Under the pieces are notes generated by a model that was given only the letters and a program-made list of their open reading frames with translations, did no database searches and had not been told where the DNA came from. From an uncultured Aquimarina sp. (lineage in GTDB: Bacteria > Bacteroidota > Bacteroidia > Flavobacteriales > Flavobacteriaceae), in contig CANMCO010000013.1 in NCBI GenBank assembly GCA_947496355.1, positions 55,700 to 119,699 of the forward strand: 64,000 nucleotides of DNA, given 5' to 3'. Position numbers and translations under genes: made by a program. Of this stretch, positions 63,924 through 64,000 are shown piece after piece. Numbering within the stretch: position 1 is the first letter of the stretch; every line of letters begins with the position of its first letter.

Positions 63924-64000
63924 TGTCTCGTCCTAAAATAGCGATACACTAAAATTTAGTGTAATGAAAAATTCAGTAACCACGGGTTATGTAAAGCGAA
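63924..64000 (+). mobile_element. Probable left end of an insertion sequence (truncated)
   Basis: TGTCTCGTCCTAAAATAGCG near 63924 looks like a terminal inverted repeat, starting just after a terminator. A near-palindrome ACACTAAAATTTAGTGT follows, and then ATG 63964 opens MKNSVTTGYVKR, which runs off the window. The start of such a frame recalls small first ORFs of IS3-family transposases in Flavobacteriaceae, but this is from memory and cannot be confirmed because the element is cut off. Confidence 0.4.
63964..64000 (+). CDS. Possible transposase N-terminus (3' truncated)
   Basis: Twelve codons (MKNSVTTGYVKR) are visible before the window ends. The candidate is the first protein of the insertion sequence whose left end lies at about 63924. 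The evidence is position and resemblance only. Confidence 0.3.
   Translation, partial: MKNSVTTGYVKR

Overview
The window is about 34% GC by eye and reads as an ordinary chromosomal segment of a marine Flavobacteriaceae bacterium. The composition and gene content resemble Aquimarina, but the genus is an inference. Supporting signs are the Bacteroidota promoter -7 box (TAnnTTTG) in front of many genes, weak or absent Shine-Dalgarno sequences, a type IX secretion/gliding C-terminal domain protein, BshC (bacillithiol), SusC/FecA-like TonB receptors, an ECF sigma/FecR/TonB-receptor cassette and many 'SCSKDD'-type lipoproteins. No rRNA, tRNA, CRISPR array or prophage was seen.

Layout. 1-4.6 kb: 3' end of heme A synthase, a pRiA4b ORF-3-like protein, a YejK/NdpA nucleoid-associated protein, a TauE/SafE transporter and a secreted fibre-like protein. 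4.7-10.5 kb: an unknown conserved protein with a possible degenerate kinase loop, an ABC-2 export pair and a large type IX-secreted protein. 10.6-16.5 kb: uvrB, a probable adenine deaminase, a tautomerase and a repeat-bearing lipoprotein. 16.6-23.9 kb: a molybdopterin oxidoreductase, then a TonB receptor with a DinB-like protein, divergent from a LytS/LytTR two-component pair. 24.2-27.7 kb: PAS kinase plus single-domain regulator, Arc/SPFH pair and Hsp20. 27.9-36.5 kb: DUF1456, a large two-part methyltransferase, DUF985 cupin, sucC, a LON-substrate-domain protein, lysA, an amidohydrolase, an SRPBCC protein and DUF3820. 36.5-41.2 kb: DUF922 protease-like protein, five-LysM protein and guaA. 41.3-46.2 kb: a four-gene operon (unknown protein, membrane protein, NarL-type kinase and regulator) divergent from a lipoprotein whose C-terminal half resembles aerolysin/ETX-MTX2 pore-forming toxins. 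46.3-55.6 kb: PNPOx-like flavoprotein, bshC, M14 and M3 peptidases, trmL and small proteins. 55.6-58 kb: a gene-poor stretch, two tandem 59-residue lipoprotein genes and rimO. 58.1-64 kb: TonB receptor/FecR/ECF sigma operon divergent from a lipoprotein with a 27-residue polyaspartate tract, small membrane peptides, and the probable left end of an insertion sequence cut by the window edge.

Housekeeping genes (uvrB, sucC, lysA, guaA, rimO, trmL, bshC) are interleaved with surface and sensing modules. The best candidates for something undescribed are the aerolysin-like lipoprotein with its divergent sensor operon (41.3-46.2 kb), the polyaspartate lipoprotein beside the ECF/FecR/TonB cassette (58.1-63.3 kb), the free-standing polyketide-type methyltransferase (28.3 kb) and the duplicated 59-residue lipoproteins (56.2 kb). 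All functions are read from sequence motifs only; no database search was possible.
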